From an uncultured Gammaproteobacteria bacterium (GTDB taxonomy: Bacteria; Pseudomonadota; Gammaproteobacteria; Arenicellales; Poriferihabitantaceae): a DNA stretch of 64,000 bases. The first letter of the stretch is position 1; each line of letters starts with the position of its first letter. The stretch spans positions 1-64,000 of the forward strand of contig CAMYNW010000002.1 in the NCBI GenBank assembly GCA_947259885.1, read 5' to 3'. A program made the translations under genes and the position numbers. Below are positions 38,808 to 48,059 of the stretch, piece by piece. Under the pieces are notes generated by a model. That model ran no database searches, had not been told where the DNA came from, and saw only the letters and a program-made list of their open reading frames with translations.

Positions 38808-39169
38808 TCAGTCATTAAAAATAGAAAGATCAAGTTCAGCACTATCCCCTAACCAATACGCATAGTCAGTGTGATCCTTTAGATCATTTCCTGTTACCCC
38901 ATGAACAGGATGCTGAGCCCGTTTCGGTTCTCATCCAGCCATGGTATAAGCTCATCAAAATGCTGATTGGAAAATATTATCTGGCAGCTCCATTTAGGAT
39001 GCGGGCCAATCGGTTTGTTATGGATATTTCCAATCTTGAGAGCATAAAGCTCGCCTACTTGCTCGCATAAGTTGACCGCATTCTCAAGTGTATCGTTATC
39101 AAAATATACGTGTGCATGGTAGCTATCATGAATATTAACCGGGCGTTTTGGCTCGCACATATGTCTCAC
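38808..39169 (-). pseudogene. DOPA 4,5-dioxygenase-family protein, frameshifted near the C-terminus
   Basis: The first frame (ATG 39169) carries the family N-terminus Y-H-A-H-V-Y-F-D and I-G-P-H-P-K-W-S-C-Q. It ends prematurely at 38894, after G-L-S-I-L. In the -1 frame the expected tail follows without a gap: V-H-G-V-T-G-N-D-L-K-D-H-T-D-Y-A-Y-W-L-G, to a stop at 38808. One base is missing near 38907-38910. The family is a small cupin-like fold (COG3805) related to plant and fungal DOPA extradiol enzymes. Restored length is about 120 residues, normal for the family. Confidence 0.78.
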
Positions 39170-39352
39170 TCCCGCGTGTAGATATGGATTGTTGTTTCAA
39201 ATTTTTTGTACCCATTCACTTTTCCTTCAATGCCGTAAGTCACGCATCGGCGGCCCTGATTAATTGATTACAACGGCATACTCTTCTTTTGCTGCGTCTT
39301 TTGTGTCATTTCGCGAGCCAAAGCCTGGCTGACTCTCCTAATAGTGTCGTTC

Positions 39353-40189
39353 CTATGCGCGTCGATCGCGAGTGACCGTCACCCGATTCATACAACGATA
39401 CTGAGGTGAGTAATCAGCAAGAGCATAATGCATGGTGACACGATTATCCCACATCGCAAGATCACCAGCCGACCATCTCCACCTGACCTGGTCTTCGGGT
39501 TTGTTCATATGGTTAGCCAAATATGTTTTAAGCGAACTCGAATCATTTGTTGTAAAGCCTACGATATGGGTCACAAACGCTTCGTTGAAGTTTAGAAATT
39601 TACGCCCGGTAACGGGGTGTGTCCCGATTAAGGGGCGAACATTGTGACCAAATTGCGAGACGCTTTCGTTAAGGCGTTCGACACCGGTTTTTCCGTTGTT
39701 CTCGGTTGCAAAGCTATTGCGAAAATCCCCGAGGTCATGCACGGCTTCGAGTCCCTCCAGATCTTTCTTTATACCGCCGGGCAATCGGTCGTAAGCGGCA
39801 TAGCAGCTGGACCACATTGTATCGCCTCCCGTTTGCGGAATATGGCGCGCAATTAAAATTGACGCAAATGGTTGAATCGCCTTAAAGGTTAAATCGGTAT
39901 GCCAGCTGTTCGTGTCTGGCGGTGTGCTAGCGTCGTTTTCGAGAAGAACAATATTCTCGAAACCGTCTACGTGAGGGTAGAAGAGATGCGGGTCATCCAG
40001 ATCCCCAAAATTCTGCGCGAACTCGAGGTGCTCTTTAGGACCAATTTCAACACCACGAATGAAAATTACAAGATGTTGCAGCAGTGCCTGGTATACCTCA
40101 TCATAGACTGATGCGGGCACTGGCTTAGAGAAATCAAGGCCTGAAATTTCAGCACCTATTGATGGGGTAATAGGATCTATTGAAAGCAC
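39353..40189 (-). CDS. TauD/TfdA-family Fe(II)/2-oxoglutarate dioxygenase
   Basis: This is a 278-residue oxygenase. The iron ligands are His97 and Asp99 (W-H-T-D) and His254 (M-H-Y-A), with the 2-oxoglutarate-binding Arg265/269 behind. The N-terminal G-A-E-I-S-G-L-D block is typical. Relatives include taurine and 2,4-D dioxygenases; the substrate here is unknown. There is no sulphonate transporter nearby. It is on the same strand as the small YCII gene upstream. Confidence 0.92.
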   Translation of the reverse strand: MLSIDPITPSIGAEISGLDFSKPVPASVYDEVYQALLQHLVIFIRGVEIGPKEHLEFAQNFGDLDDPHLFYPHVDGFENIVLLENDASTPPDTNSWHTDLTFKAIQPFASILIARHIPQTGGDTMWSSCYAAYDRLPGGIKKDLEGLEAVHDLGDFRNSFATENNGKTGVERLNESVSQFGHNVRPLIGTHPVTGRKFLNFNEAFVTHIVGFTTNDSSSLKTYLANHMNKPEDQVRWRWSAGDLAMWDNRVTMHYALADYSPQYRCMNRVTVTRDRRA

Positions 40190-40270
40190 GTTAACTTCGC
40201 CTTAACTGAAAACCCATAGCAGAGGTGCGCATTGGCGCCTTCAGCTTGCAGAGAGTCAATTTTTCTTATC

Positions 40271-40594
40271 TTATTTTTTGCCTGGCATCTGTGCTAACTC
40301 TGACACCTCGAGTGAGCCGCCAATATCAAGAAATGGGCAGGCCTTTGCAATGGCCTGTGCCGACTCCATGGAATCCGCTTTTATGATGGTGTACCCAGAC
40401 ATCGTCGTTTTACCTCCACCGGTCACAGAACCATCAGGGTTTACTGTGCAGGTATTCTTCAGCGGATTAGCAGGGCTGATAGCCGCGTCGCCCAATGAAG
40501 ATAGCCATTCCATATATTTCGAAAAATGTTGCTTACCTTCCTCCGGGTTAGATGGCTGATCGCCGCCCAGATAAACGATAACGTATTGAGGCAT
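40271..40594 (-). CDS. YCII-related (DGPF-type) small protein
   Basis: This 107-residue protein has the ferredoxin-like alpha/beta fold of the YCII family. It shows a M-P-Q-Y-V-I-V-Y start, a central G-G-x-T-x-x-S-G-Y block and A-x-A-I-A-K-A-C-P-F-L near the C-terminus, typical of the DGPF/YCII subgroup. These proteins are often encoded with ECF sigma factors, but none is seen here. Function unknown. Confidence 0.85.
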   Translation of the reverse strand: MPQYVIVYLGGDQPSNPEEGKQHFSKYMEWLSSLGDAAISPANPLKNTCTVNPDGSVTGGGKTTMSGYTIIKADSMESAQAIAKACPFLDIGGSLEVSELAQMPGKK

Positions 40595-40767
40595 TGAATT
40601 TCTCCTTTATTGAAGGCTTTTAAACATCAGAAATTATAAAGTACCGTGTGTAAATTCAGTATTTGTGTTTGTTTGAATCGCGTGTTGAACCACCACGTCT
40701 GATGATTTTAACACCCGCTGCTGAAAGCGCGATATTTGTGGGACTAATTTCCTAGCGATATAGATAA

Positions 40768-40815
40768 CCTATTTGCCTACTTGCCTACTTGCCTACTTGC
40801 CTATTTGCCTACTTG
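40768..40815 (+). repeat. Six tandem 8-bp repeats at the end of the MFS gene
   Basis: The unit CCTACTTG (with CCTATTTG variants as units 1 and 5) is repeated six times without gaps. The last unit contains the stop codon of the MFS gene (minus strand TAG at 40809-40811). The array therefore lies in the 3' untranslated part and a change in copy number would not alter the protein. Confidence 0.9.
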
Positions 40816-42014
40816 TCTGCCTTCCAGCCAGATTGGGACAAAATAACACAAAGCGGCAAGGTTGCTATCGCCAGCACGGACAGAATCCAAAGGGTTGTAT
40901 CAATACCTGCTCGATCAGCGATCCAGCCGAAAACAAATGGTCCGATGACTGACGCGCCGTTGGCCACGGTATAAATCAGGGCGTACCCTCTTGTCTGACG
41001 GCCCCGTTCAATAAAGTCTGCCGCTGATCCATAAGTGACCGTCGATGAGCCCTGCACCACAAGACCTATGGCAGGCAGCAAGATAATCAATAGCGAAAGT
41101 GGAAGCCATATCAATGCAAGAATTCCGGCTATGGTGAGTAGCTGAATCGAGAAAAATGTGATCCGGTCGCCAAATCGGGCGGCGAGGAATCCGCAGCTGA
41201 ACTTACCCGCCATTCCACCCGCCAGGACCAGCACGACTGCCGCCGATGCAACACCTGGTCCGGCGCCTTTTTCAAGCATTACAAATGCAATGAAAGTCAG
41301 AAATACGGCCTGGATAGTGCTGTCCAGAAAAACCAGAGCGCCAAGAAAAGTAAAGCGCGTTGGATCCTTGATGCCCCAGTTCTGATCCCGGTTTTTACCC
41401 ACGTGTTTGGTTCGCAGGTCAATCTTGGCGACTTCGACCCGCTGCAGAAGTCTGTTAACGATCACCCCAAACAGGATCGCCACCAGCGCCAGAGCTGTGA
41501 CGACTGTGTTCCAGGCCAACCCGGCACCTATTCCCAGGCTAAACAGTGCCGTAAACGTCAGTTTGCCAGCGTCGCCAAACGAGTTATAGGTACCCAGCGC
41601 CTGCCTTCTCCCGCTATCATCAAAGTTATTCACGATCACCGAAGACGACAGAGAGTGTTGAAATCCCGCGCCTGCACCAGCGAGCAGAAAGAACGCGGCA
41701 ATGGCAATGAAACTCGAGGAGGAGGCAACCCCCAGATATCCCAGGCCCGCGCCGAATAACCCAAGCGCGATCAAGCGGCGCTCACCGAAAAATTCAGAAA
41801 GAAGCCCCGAAGGAACTTCAAAGGCAGCTAAAGCAGAACTGTTAATCCCGCGCAGCAAACCGACCTGCGAATAACTCAAATTGAAAGTCTGGGCCAGAAT
41901 AGGCAACAGCACGTACTGCAATGCAACCAGGCCATCCTGAATACTGTGCGCGCCACAGCAGGCGGCAAGTATTCCGGACTTTCCAGATGCTCGTTGATTG
42001 GCGGTATCATACAT
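40809..42014 (-). CDS. Major facilitator superfamily transporter
   Basis: This is a 401-residue carrier with 12 predicted membrane helices. The N-terminal A-A-C-C-G-A-H-S-I-Q-D-G stretch and the L-L-R-G-I-N-S region in the first loop resemble drug or sugar exporters of the fosmidomycin-resistance-like branch, but the substrate cannot be assigned. It lies downstream of fusA2, separated by an intrinsic terminator, so it should have its own promoter. A short tandem repeat begins at its stop codon. Confidence 0.88.
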   Translation of the reverse strand: MYDTANQRASGKSGILAACCGAHSIQDGLVALQYVLLPILAQTFNLSYSQVGLLRGINSSALAAFEVPSGLLSEFFGERRLIALGLFGAGLGYLGVASSSSFIAIAAFFLLAGAGAGFQHSLSSSVIVNNFDDSGRRQALGTYNSFGDAGKLTFTALFSLGIGAGLAWNTVVTALALVAILFGVIVNRLLQRVEVAKIDLRTKHVGKNRDQNWGIKDPTRFTFLGALVFLDSTIQAVFLTFIAFVMLEKGAGPGVASAAVVLVLAGGMAGKFSCGFLAARFGDRITFFSIQLLTIAGILALIWLPLSLLIILLPAIGLVVQGSSTVTYGSAADFIERGRQTRGYALIYTVANGASVIGPFVFGWIADRAGIDTTLWILSVLAIATLPLCVILSQSGWKADK

Positions 42015-42060
42015 TTCACTGGATCTTAGCCCAATCCTTGGTCAACGCCATCCCGTCCAT

Positions 42061-42087
42061 AAAAAAACCCCGGCAGAGCCGCGGTTT
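42061..42087 (-). terminator. Rho-independent terminator of fusA2
   Basis: On the minus strand the stem AAACCGCGGC / GCCGGGGTTT (one mismatch, loop TCT) is followed by seven T. It lies 24 bp after the fusA2 stop codon. Confidence 0.85.
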
Positions 42088-42110
42088 TGAATTTTAAAAC
42101 AGTACTGCAG

Positions 42111-44195
42111 CTATTTCTTCGCCTTACGTTCGACCGCCTCCGCGATCACCACGTCCGCAATATTCTTGGGGCAGGGTGAATACTGCTCGAATTCCATCGA
42201 GAATTGACCTCGACCTGAAGTCATGGTGCGTAGATCACCGATATAACCGAACATTTCTGCCAGAGGTACATCGGCTTTGATCCGTGCGCCAGTGGGATTA
42301 GCGTCCTGGGACTTGATCATGCCGCGGCGGCGATTAAGATCACCGATCACGTCACCGACATGATCCTCCGGAGTAAACACATCCACTTTCATGATCGGCT
42401 CCAGAAGTTGTGGACCTGCTTTGGGCATGGACTGCCTGTAAGCGCTCTTGGCGGCAATCTCAAATGCCACCGCAGACGAGTCCACCGCGTGGAACGCACC
42501 ATCCATCAAAAGAACTTTGACATCAAGACACGGGTAACCTGCAAGTACGCCCTCTTCCATCATGTCTCTAAAGCCCTTATCGATAGCCGGCCAGAATTCA
42601 CGCGGTACGTTACCGCCGGTAACTTTCGATTCAAACACATAGCCACTTCCAATGTCGCCGGGTTCAATCACATACTCAATCTTACCAAACTGACCGGAGC
42701 CACCCGTTTGCTTTTTGTGGATATAACTATCTTCTATCGACTGGGTAATGGTCTCCCGATAGGCCACTTGAGGCTTGCCTACGGTAACATCCACACCATG
42801 AGTCCGTCTCAGAATATCCACCTTGATATCGAGATGAAGCTCGCCCATTCCCTTAAGAATAGTTTCACCGCTTTCCTGGTCGGTCTCGACTCGAAATGAA
42901 GGGTCTTCCGCCACCATTTTACCGATCGCTATACCCATCTTCTCCGAGGCGCTCTTGTCCTTGGGCGCTACCGCCATGGAAATTACTGGATCCGGGAACA
43001 CCATCGGCTCCAGGGTCGCTGGGTTCTTCTCGTCCGCCAGGGTATGCCCGGTCTGGACGTTTTTCATACCAAGCACCGCCACAATATCTCCAGCCTGGGC
43101 TGAATTCAGTTCTGCTCGAGAGTCCGCGTGCATTTCAACGATCCGTCCTATTCTCTCGGTCTTACCGGTGAAAGTATTGAGTACGGTGTCGCCCTTCGCC
43201 AGCTTGCCGGAGTAAATACGTATAAATGTCAACGCACCATAACGATCGTCCATGATCTTGAAGGCAAGCGAACGCATCGGTGCGTTCACATCCACTTTGG
43301 CAAATTCTCCGGTTTCATTACCTTCCAAATCAACTTCAGGCTGAGGTTTCACCTCGGTCGGGTTTGGCAGGAAGTCCACCACGGCATTCAGCACCAGTTG
43401 GACACCCTTGTTCTTGAAAGCCGAACCGCAGAGTGTCGGAAAGAAGTCGAGATTGATCGTGCCTTTTCGGATACATGCTTTCAGGGTTTCAAGCGGTGGC
43501 TCTTCACCTTCCAGGTACATCTCCATCGCTTCATCATCCTGCTCCAACGCAGTCTCGATCAGTTTCTCGCGATATTCCTCCACTTTGTCCACCATATCCG
43601 CTGGCATATCTTCGATGGTGTATTGGGTCGGATCGCCGGATTCATCCCAGATCCATGCCTTGCGGGTCAACAGGTCCACAACGCCTTTAAAGTCATCTTC
43701 AATGCCGATTGGCAGTACCATCACGAGAGGCTTGGCACCCAGAACATTTTCAATCTGCGACACGACGCGGTAAAAGTCAGCGCCCATACGGTCAAGCTTA
43801 TTGACGAATATGATACGTGCAACCTCAGAATCATTAGCGTAGCGCCAGTTGGTTTCTGACTGGGGCTCCACCCCGCCGGAACCACAAAACACGCCCACTC
43901 CGCCGTCAAGCACCTTGAGGGATCGATACACTTCAATAGTGAAATCGACGTGACCCGGCGTGTCGATAATATTCAGCCTGTGATCATTCCATGAACAACT
44001 GGTCGCCGCAGACTGGATCGTAATACCGCGCTCACGCTCCTGATCCATAAAGTCAGTGGTGGTGTCACCATCATGTACCTCACCTATTTTGTGGATTTTG
44101 CCGGTGAGGCTGAGAATTCGTTCAGTTGTTGTCGTCTTTCCCGCATCAACGTGCGCGAAGATTCCAATGTTTCTGTATTTCGTTATGTCTTTCAT
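42111..44195 (-). CDS. fusA2: Elongation factor G (second, non-str-operon type)
   Basis: This is a 694-residue translational GTPase with P-loop A-H-V-D-A-G-K-T (residues 14-21), D-T-P-G-H and N-K-L-D. EF-G domains II-V follow, ending in the [15 protein letters not shown] block. It is flanked by an MFS gene and djlA rather than rpsL, rpsG and tuf, so it is likely a paralogue of the main EF-G (EF-G2, as in Pseudomonas and Vibrio). Whether a str-operon copy exists elsewhere cannot be seen. It has its own terminator. Confidence 0.93.
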   Translation of the reverse strand: MKDITKYRNIGIFAHVDAGKTTTTERILSLTGKIHKIGEVHDGDTTTDFMDQERERGITIQSAATSCSWNDHRLNIIDTPGHVDFTIEVYRSLKVLDGGVGVFCGSGGVEPQSETNWRYANDSEVARIIFVNKLDRMGADFYRVVSQIENVLGAKPLVMVLPIGIEDDFKGVVDLLTRKAWIWDESGDPTQYTIEDMPADMVDKVEEYREKLIETALEQDDEAMEMYLEGEEPPLETLKACIRKGTINLDFFPTLCGSAFKNKGVQLVLNAVVDFLPNPTEVKPQPEVDLEGNETGEFAKVDVNAPMRSLAFKIMDDRYGALTFIRIYSGKLAKGDTVLNTFTGKTERIGRIVEMHADSRAELNSAQAGDIVAVLGMKNVQTGHTLADEKNPATLEPMVFPDPVISMAVAPKDKSASEKMGIAIGKMVAEDPSFRVETDQESGETILKGMGELHLDIKVDILRRTHGVDVTVGKPQVAYRETITQSIEDSYIHKKQTGGSGQFGKIEYVIEPGDIGSGYVFESKVTGGNVPREFWPAIDKGFRDMMEEGVLAGYPCLDVKVLLMDGAFHAVDSSAVAFEIAAKSAYRQSMPKAGPQLLEPIMKVDVFTPEDHVGDVIGDLNRRRGMIKSQDANPTGARIKADVPLAEMFGYIGDLRTMTSGRGQFSMEFEQYSPCPKNIADVVIAEAVERKAKK

Positions 44196-44504
44196 GACGG
44201 TGACTAAAGTTTAGGTCAAAAAAATCAGGTGTTATGTCGCCCGATTCTTGGGCCAGGAAATCCTGCCAGATGATCCTGACAGCGCCCTGTGCCCTGGAAA
44301 AAAGAGGGCGCGATGATACCTCATCTCAACTGGCTTTACATGGGTGATTGGGCCCGAATTTCAACCATTTGGACTGATCTTGAGCACGTTTACTCAATTT
44401 CGGATGGCAAAATTGGTTTACCGCCGAAAAAGCTGGACTGAGACACCGGTTTCGCAGACGACGCGTTACAATTCGGCACTTAATCTGGTATCGGATATAG
44501 AAGC
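44196..44504. other. Intergenic region between fusA2 and djlA
   Basis: These 309 bp lie between divergent genes and should hold both promoters. I see no RNA gene, strong repeat or clear -35/-10 pair. Confidence 0.4.
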
Positions 44505-45287
44505 ATGGCCTGGTGGGGCAAATTAATTGGTGGAACTCTTGGTTTTCTCGTGGGCGGTCCCCTTGGCGCCCTGCTGGGGGCGTCGTTCGGCCATAACTTT
44601 GACAGTGGACCTTCGAAGAACAGAGGCTGGCAAGGACTGCCCGGCGATCAGGAGCGGACCCAGGCGGCGTTCTTCGCCGCCACTTTTTCAGTCATGGGCC
44701 ATATCGCCAAGTCGGATGGTCGGGTCACCAAACAGGAAATCGACCTCGCGAATGCGCTAATGGGTGAAATGCAGCTCAATCCGGAGCAGCGAAAAATTGC
44801 GCGGTCGCTGTTCAATCAAGGCAAAGAGCAGGAGTTTGATTTCGACGCGGTGGTTGAACAATTCAGAGTGGAGTGCCACCGCCGTACCACGCTGATGCGG
44901 ATGTTTCTGGAAATCCAGGTACAGGCGGCGTTCGCAGACCAACTGCTTGATACTAACGAAAACAGAGTCCTGCAGATTCTCGCGGAGCGGCTCGGCTTCA
45001 CCCAGGGACAGCTTGCGCAAATCATCGAAATGGTCCGCGGCAGCGCCCATACCCATGAACATCCTGACCGAATGGAGCTTGCTGATGCATACTCGATTCT
45101 CGGTGTCACGGCGAACACCTCTACGGCCGATATTAAAAAGTCATACCGGCGATTGTTGAGTCAGCACCACCCGGATAAACTGGTCTCCCGCGGTCTGCCA
45201 GAAGAGATGACTAAGCTTGCCAATGAAAAAACCCATGAGATACAGCAGGCATGGAACAAGATAAAGGAAACTCGCGGCGAAAAATAA
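44505..45287 (+). CDS. djlA: Co-chaperone DjlA
   Basis: This is a 260-residue membrane-anchored J-domain protein. An N-terminal Gly-rich transmembrane dimerisation segment (G-G-T-L-G-F-L-V-G-G-P-L-G-A-L-L-G) is followed by a TerB-like helical domain. The C-terminal J domain has the H-P-D motif (S-Q-H-H-P-D-K). It stimulates DnaK at the inner membrane. The architecture is that of DjlA. Confidence 0.95.
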   Translation: MAWWGKLIGGTLGFLVGGPLGALLGASFGHNFDSGPSKNRGWQGLPGDQERTQAAFFAATFSVMGHIAKSDGRVTKQEIDLANALMGEMQLNPEQRKIARSLFNQGKEQEFDFDAVVEQFRVECHRRTTLMRMFLEIQVQAAFADQLLDTNENRVLQILAERLGFTQGQLAQIIEMVRGSAHTHEHPDRMELADAYSILGVTANTSTADIKKSYRRLLSQHHPDKLVSRGLPEEMTKLANEKTHEIQQAWNKIKETRGEK

Positions 45288-45347
45288 ATGCATGTTGGTT
45301 AATTTGTTCTTAGGAATCCATTAATTTATTTGACAGTGGAGGAAGGA

Positions 45348-46073
45348 GTGACAAAGACCATCGTATTCATTGATCATCATGAAAATCAGATGGACGACCT
45401 GGCATGGACTCACATCGGGCAACTCGGTTTTGAGCGCAGGCTGATTTGTCCATTCAAAGGAGAAACTATAGATCTACCTTTGGAGGCGTTGCATGGAACG
45501 GTCATATATGGAGGCAGTCAAAATGTTGGAGAACAGGATGTGTATCCATTTTTGAAAGATGAAATGGATTGGATAGAACGCTGTATTCGGCAGGACCTAC
45601 CGGTTCTTGGAATTTGTCTCGGTGGTCAATTGATCGCCCATGCACTCGGCGCCTCAGTAGGCCCGCGCAAACCAAAGGAGTGTGAATTCGGTTACTACCC
45701 AATAAAGCCTACTGTACACGGAACAGACTGGCTGCCGGAATCGCTGCATGCCACCCAAGCGCACTATGAGGAATTCTCTTTACCCGAAGGCGCGGTGCAT
45801 CTTGCTGAAAGCGAACGTTTTCCAAATCAGGCCTTCCGCTATCAGGGCAATGTGATTGGATTGCAATTTCATCCAGAGGTCACCTCACATATATTTCGAC
45901 GCTGGCAAAGTGCTGAATGGGCGATGTTCGGGGTTGAAGGTGCCCAGACCCGGGAACAGCAGGATGTAATGATTGATGTGCACGATGCCGCCCAGGGTAT
46001 GTGGTTCAAGCAGACTCTTGAGACTCTGTTTGGTAACCCAGCAGATCAAGAATCTGCTGACAATCCGGATTAG
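45348..46073 (+). CDS. Class I glutamine amidotransferase-like protein
   Basis: This is a 241-residue GATase1 protein. The nucleophile Cys90 lies in G-I-C-L-G-G-Q and the His/Glu pair in Q-F-H-P-E-V. It is a stand-alone domain similar to GMP synthase-like and gamma-glutamyl-putrescine-type hydrolases; the partner or substrate is unknown. The GTG at 45348 is chosen because a strong GGAGG (45338-45342) precedes it by five bases; an in-frame TTG lies six codons earlier. Confidence 0.9.
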   Translation: MTKTIVFIDHHENQMDDLAWTHIGQLGFERRLICPFKGETIDLPLEALHGTVIYGGSQNVGEQDVYPFLKDEMDWIERCIRQDLPVLGICLGGQLIAHALGASVGPRKPKECEFGYYPIKPTVHGTDWLPESLHATQAHYEEFSLPEGAVHLAESERFPNQAFRYQGNVIGLQFHPEVTSHIFRRWQSAEWAMFGVEGAQTREQQDVMIDVHDAAQGMWFKQTLETLFGNPADQESADNPD

Positions 46074-46178
46074 ACTCTAGTTCATCCTCAAGCGTGCTAC
46101 TTAACTGCCGGCATGGCAACGGTCTGATCTTCGAGCGTTTTATAATCATGGGTATTAGCGAATCACAAAGCAAACAAT

Positions 46179-46682
46179 ATGTCTTTTGAATTTATAAGCA
46201 GTGTGGAAAACGTCGCAGGCCAACAGCAAATCTGGGGTGCGGTAATTGGTGTTGCCGGTCTCGTGGTTTTAGGATACGCAACCGTTAAGGGGAAATCCTT
46301 AGCCATAAATCTTGCGGGAATCGCGCTGCTGGCTGTGGGAGGATTTTATCTGTATCAGTCCTGGCAGCTCAGTCAAACCGGTGGCGATTGGGTTATTCGG
46401 ATTTCCGATCAGGAGATATCCTGGCAATCACCGAATCAAAACATCGATCCTTCATTTACTCTGGCTCTCGGCGAGATCGAGTATGTTGATAAAAGCGCAA
46501 AACAGAGTCAGTCAGATCCTCAAAACGTATATCATATAGTGGTAAATGATCAATCAGTTATCAAACTGAACAATGCCAGCGGGATCGACTTGGACAAGTT
46601 CGTTCAACACCTGGCTGACACAGGCATTGAAGTGAAAAGTACCGGCAAGTACTATCAGCCCTCTGAGCTGCGGCACAAATAG
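46179..46682 (+). CDS. Membrane-anchored hypothetical protein
   Basis: This is a 167-residue protein with two adjacent hydrophobic helices (about residues 19-37 and 43-62) and a soluble C-terminal domain rich in beta-type sequence (W-V-I-R-I-S-D-Q-E-I-S-W). The layout resembles small membrane proteins with a PH-like sensor domain, but I do not recognise a named family. Confidence 0.75.
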   Translation: MSFEFISSVENVAGQQQIWGAVIGVAGLVVLGYATVKGKSLAINLAGIALLAVGGFYLYQSWQLSQTGGDWVIRISDQEISWQSPNQNIDPSFTLALGEIEYVDKSAKQSQSDPQNVYHIVVNDQSVIKLNNASGIDLDKFVQHLADTGIEVKSTGKYYQPSELRHK

Positions 46683-46765
46683 TCCGCTCACATGGAAAGA
46701 TGTGCTGACATTGACTTCAGTCTCTGAGCACCCAGTTAATTGAAGATACTGCAATTATCAACACA

Positions 46766-47029
46766 ATGAGTCGACAACAATCTAGCCCGGATACCCAGTC
46801 AGAAAGCGAACCCCGTCAGCGGCGCCAAACCCGCCGACGGCCGCGTATGATTGACAATTCCGTCGCTTCGCCATGCTTATCCGTGTGCCGATTCGATGGT
46901 GAGCCGTATTGTATAGGCTGTTATCGCAATGCAGATGAAATTCGCGAGTGGATTATCATGACCCGGGAACAGAAACTGGATGTGCTGGAAAATCTGAAAA
47001 CGCGAAAGAAATCTGCGGGAATAACCTAG
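46766..47029 (+). CDS. DUF1289 family cysteine-rich protein
   Basis: This 87-residue protein carries the DUF1289 signature S-P-C-x-x-x-C and Y-C-I-G-C-Y-R-x-x-x-E-I-x-x-W, with four cysteines likely to bind a metal. An Arg-rich N-terminal tail precedes it. It lies 18 bp upstream of the darP-like gene and the two are probably co-transcribed. Confidence 0.92.
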   Translation: MSRQQSSPDTQSESEPRQRRQTRRRPRMIDNSVASPCLSVCRFDGEPYCIGCYRNADEIREWIIMTREQKLDVLENLKTRKKSAGIT

Positions 47030-47047
47030 TTCTCGCTCACCATACCT

Positions 47048-47551
47048 TTGGATCACCAGGAACCAAAAAGCAAATCTGCGATCAAGCGGGAGTTTAAATC
47101 TTTACAGGAATTCGTAAGAACGCTTGTCGAAATTCCAGACAGTCAACTTAAAAAACTACCGCTTTCCAACTTCATCACTGACGAAATTGTCCGGGCACGT
47201 AGTATGTCGAAAGGTGCGCTCAAGCGGCAAATCGGATATATCAGCAAAAATATGGCCGATGAAGCAACCGATGAAGCGCGCGAGCTGCTTGCGGCACTGA
47301 AACAACCCCAAGCCAAGGCCAATGCACATTTCCATCAGCTGGAAAAATGGCGCGATCAGTTGATTGGCGGGGATGATGCGATAGTTGATACTTTAGTCAG
47401 TCAGTATCAGGCCGATCGCCAAAAACTCCGACAGCTAGTGAGAAATTCCGAGCAGGAAGCCGAGCGTCAGCTTGCGCCAAGAGCTGCACGACAACTGTTC
47501 CAGTATCTCCGTAAAATCACATCGGACCAAGAGGTCAGCGAGCCTCTGTAG
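47048..47551 (+). CDS. darP: Ribosome-associated protein YjgA/DarP
   Basis: This 167-residue helical DUF615 protein takes part in late 50S assembly in E. coli. Typical blocks are K-S-A-I-K-R-E-x-x-x-L-Q, a central A-L-K-R-Q-I-G-Y-I-S-K and H-x-L-E-K-W-R-D-x-L-I. The only start codon between an upstream stop (47027) and the conserved region is TTG at 47048. It is used here, though it has no obvious ribosome site. Confidence 0.93.
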   Translation: MDHQEPKSKSAIKREFKSLQEFVRTLVEIPDSQLKKLPLSNFITDEIVRARSMSKGALKRQIGYISKNMADEATDEARELLAALKQPQAKANAHFHQLEKWRDQLIGGDDAIVDTLVSQYQADRQKLRQLVRNSEQEAERQLAPRAARQLFQYLRKITSDQEVSEPL

Positions 47552-47621
47552 CAACTAATAAACGCCGGTATGGAGAAACCTATGTTAGCAGTGTTTGCCC
47601 CATTCATCATAATTTGACAGC

Positions 47622-48032
47622 GTGAAAACAATGATTATAGAAATAGACAATTACAGTTTTGACGCTGTGTTTGAAGACGACAAATCTCCTCAAACCTGTG
47701 ATGCGTTTCGTAAAGTAATGCCCTTTACCGGTGAAGTGGTACATGTTCGCTGGAGCGGCGAAGGAATGTGGATCCCTCTTGGCGATATGGATTTTAGTGT
47801 CGGATACGAAGACGCTACCTCTTATCCTGCTCCTGGACATATTTTGCTGTACCCGAAGGGTAAGAGCGAAACCGAAATACTGATCGCTTACGGCAGCGTG
47901 CAGTTTGCTTCCAAGGCAGGAACTTTAGCCGGAAACCACTTTGCTACTATTGTTTCTGACCTGGCAAGGCTTAAAGATATTGGGGTATTGACTCTTTGGG
48001 AGGGCAAAAAAAATATCAGGTTTGAGATGTAG
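47622..48032 (+). CDS. DUF3830 family cyclophilin-like protein
   Basis: This 136-residue protein has the cyclophilin-like fold of DUF3830. Recognisable features are H-V-R-W-S-G-E-G, the Y-P-x-P-G-x-I-L-L-Y-P stretch, S-E-T-E-I-L-I-A-Y-G and A-G-N-H-F. Members often sit near amidohydrolases or amino acid transport genes; the function is unknown. The start may be GTG at 47622 or ATG at 47631. It is convergent with the radical SAM gene. Confidence 0.9.
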   Translation: MKTMIIEIDNYSFDAVFEDDKSPQTCDAFRKVMPFTGEVVHVRWSGEGMWIPLGDMDFSVGYEDATSYPAPGHILLYPKGKSETEILIAYGSVQFASKAGTLAGNHFATIVSDLARLKDIGVLTLWEGKKNIRFEM

Positions 48033-48059
48033 TCACCACTGAGCCGTTGGCAATATAAA

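Noticed and set aside
40768..40815. CRISPR array
   Set aside because: Units are 8 bp and contiguous, without spacers.
43128..43859. 243-codon plus-strand frame inside fusA2
   Set aside because: Antisense shadow; Cys/His/Phe-rich and unlike any protein family, while the minus strand encodes EF-G throughout.
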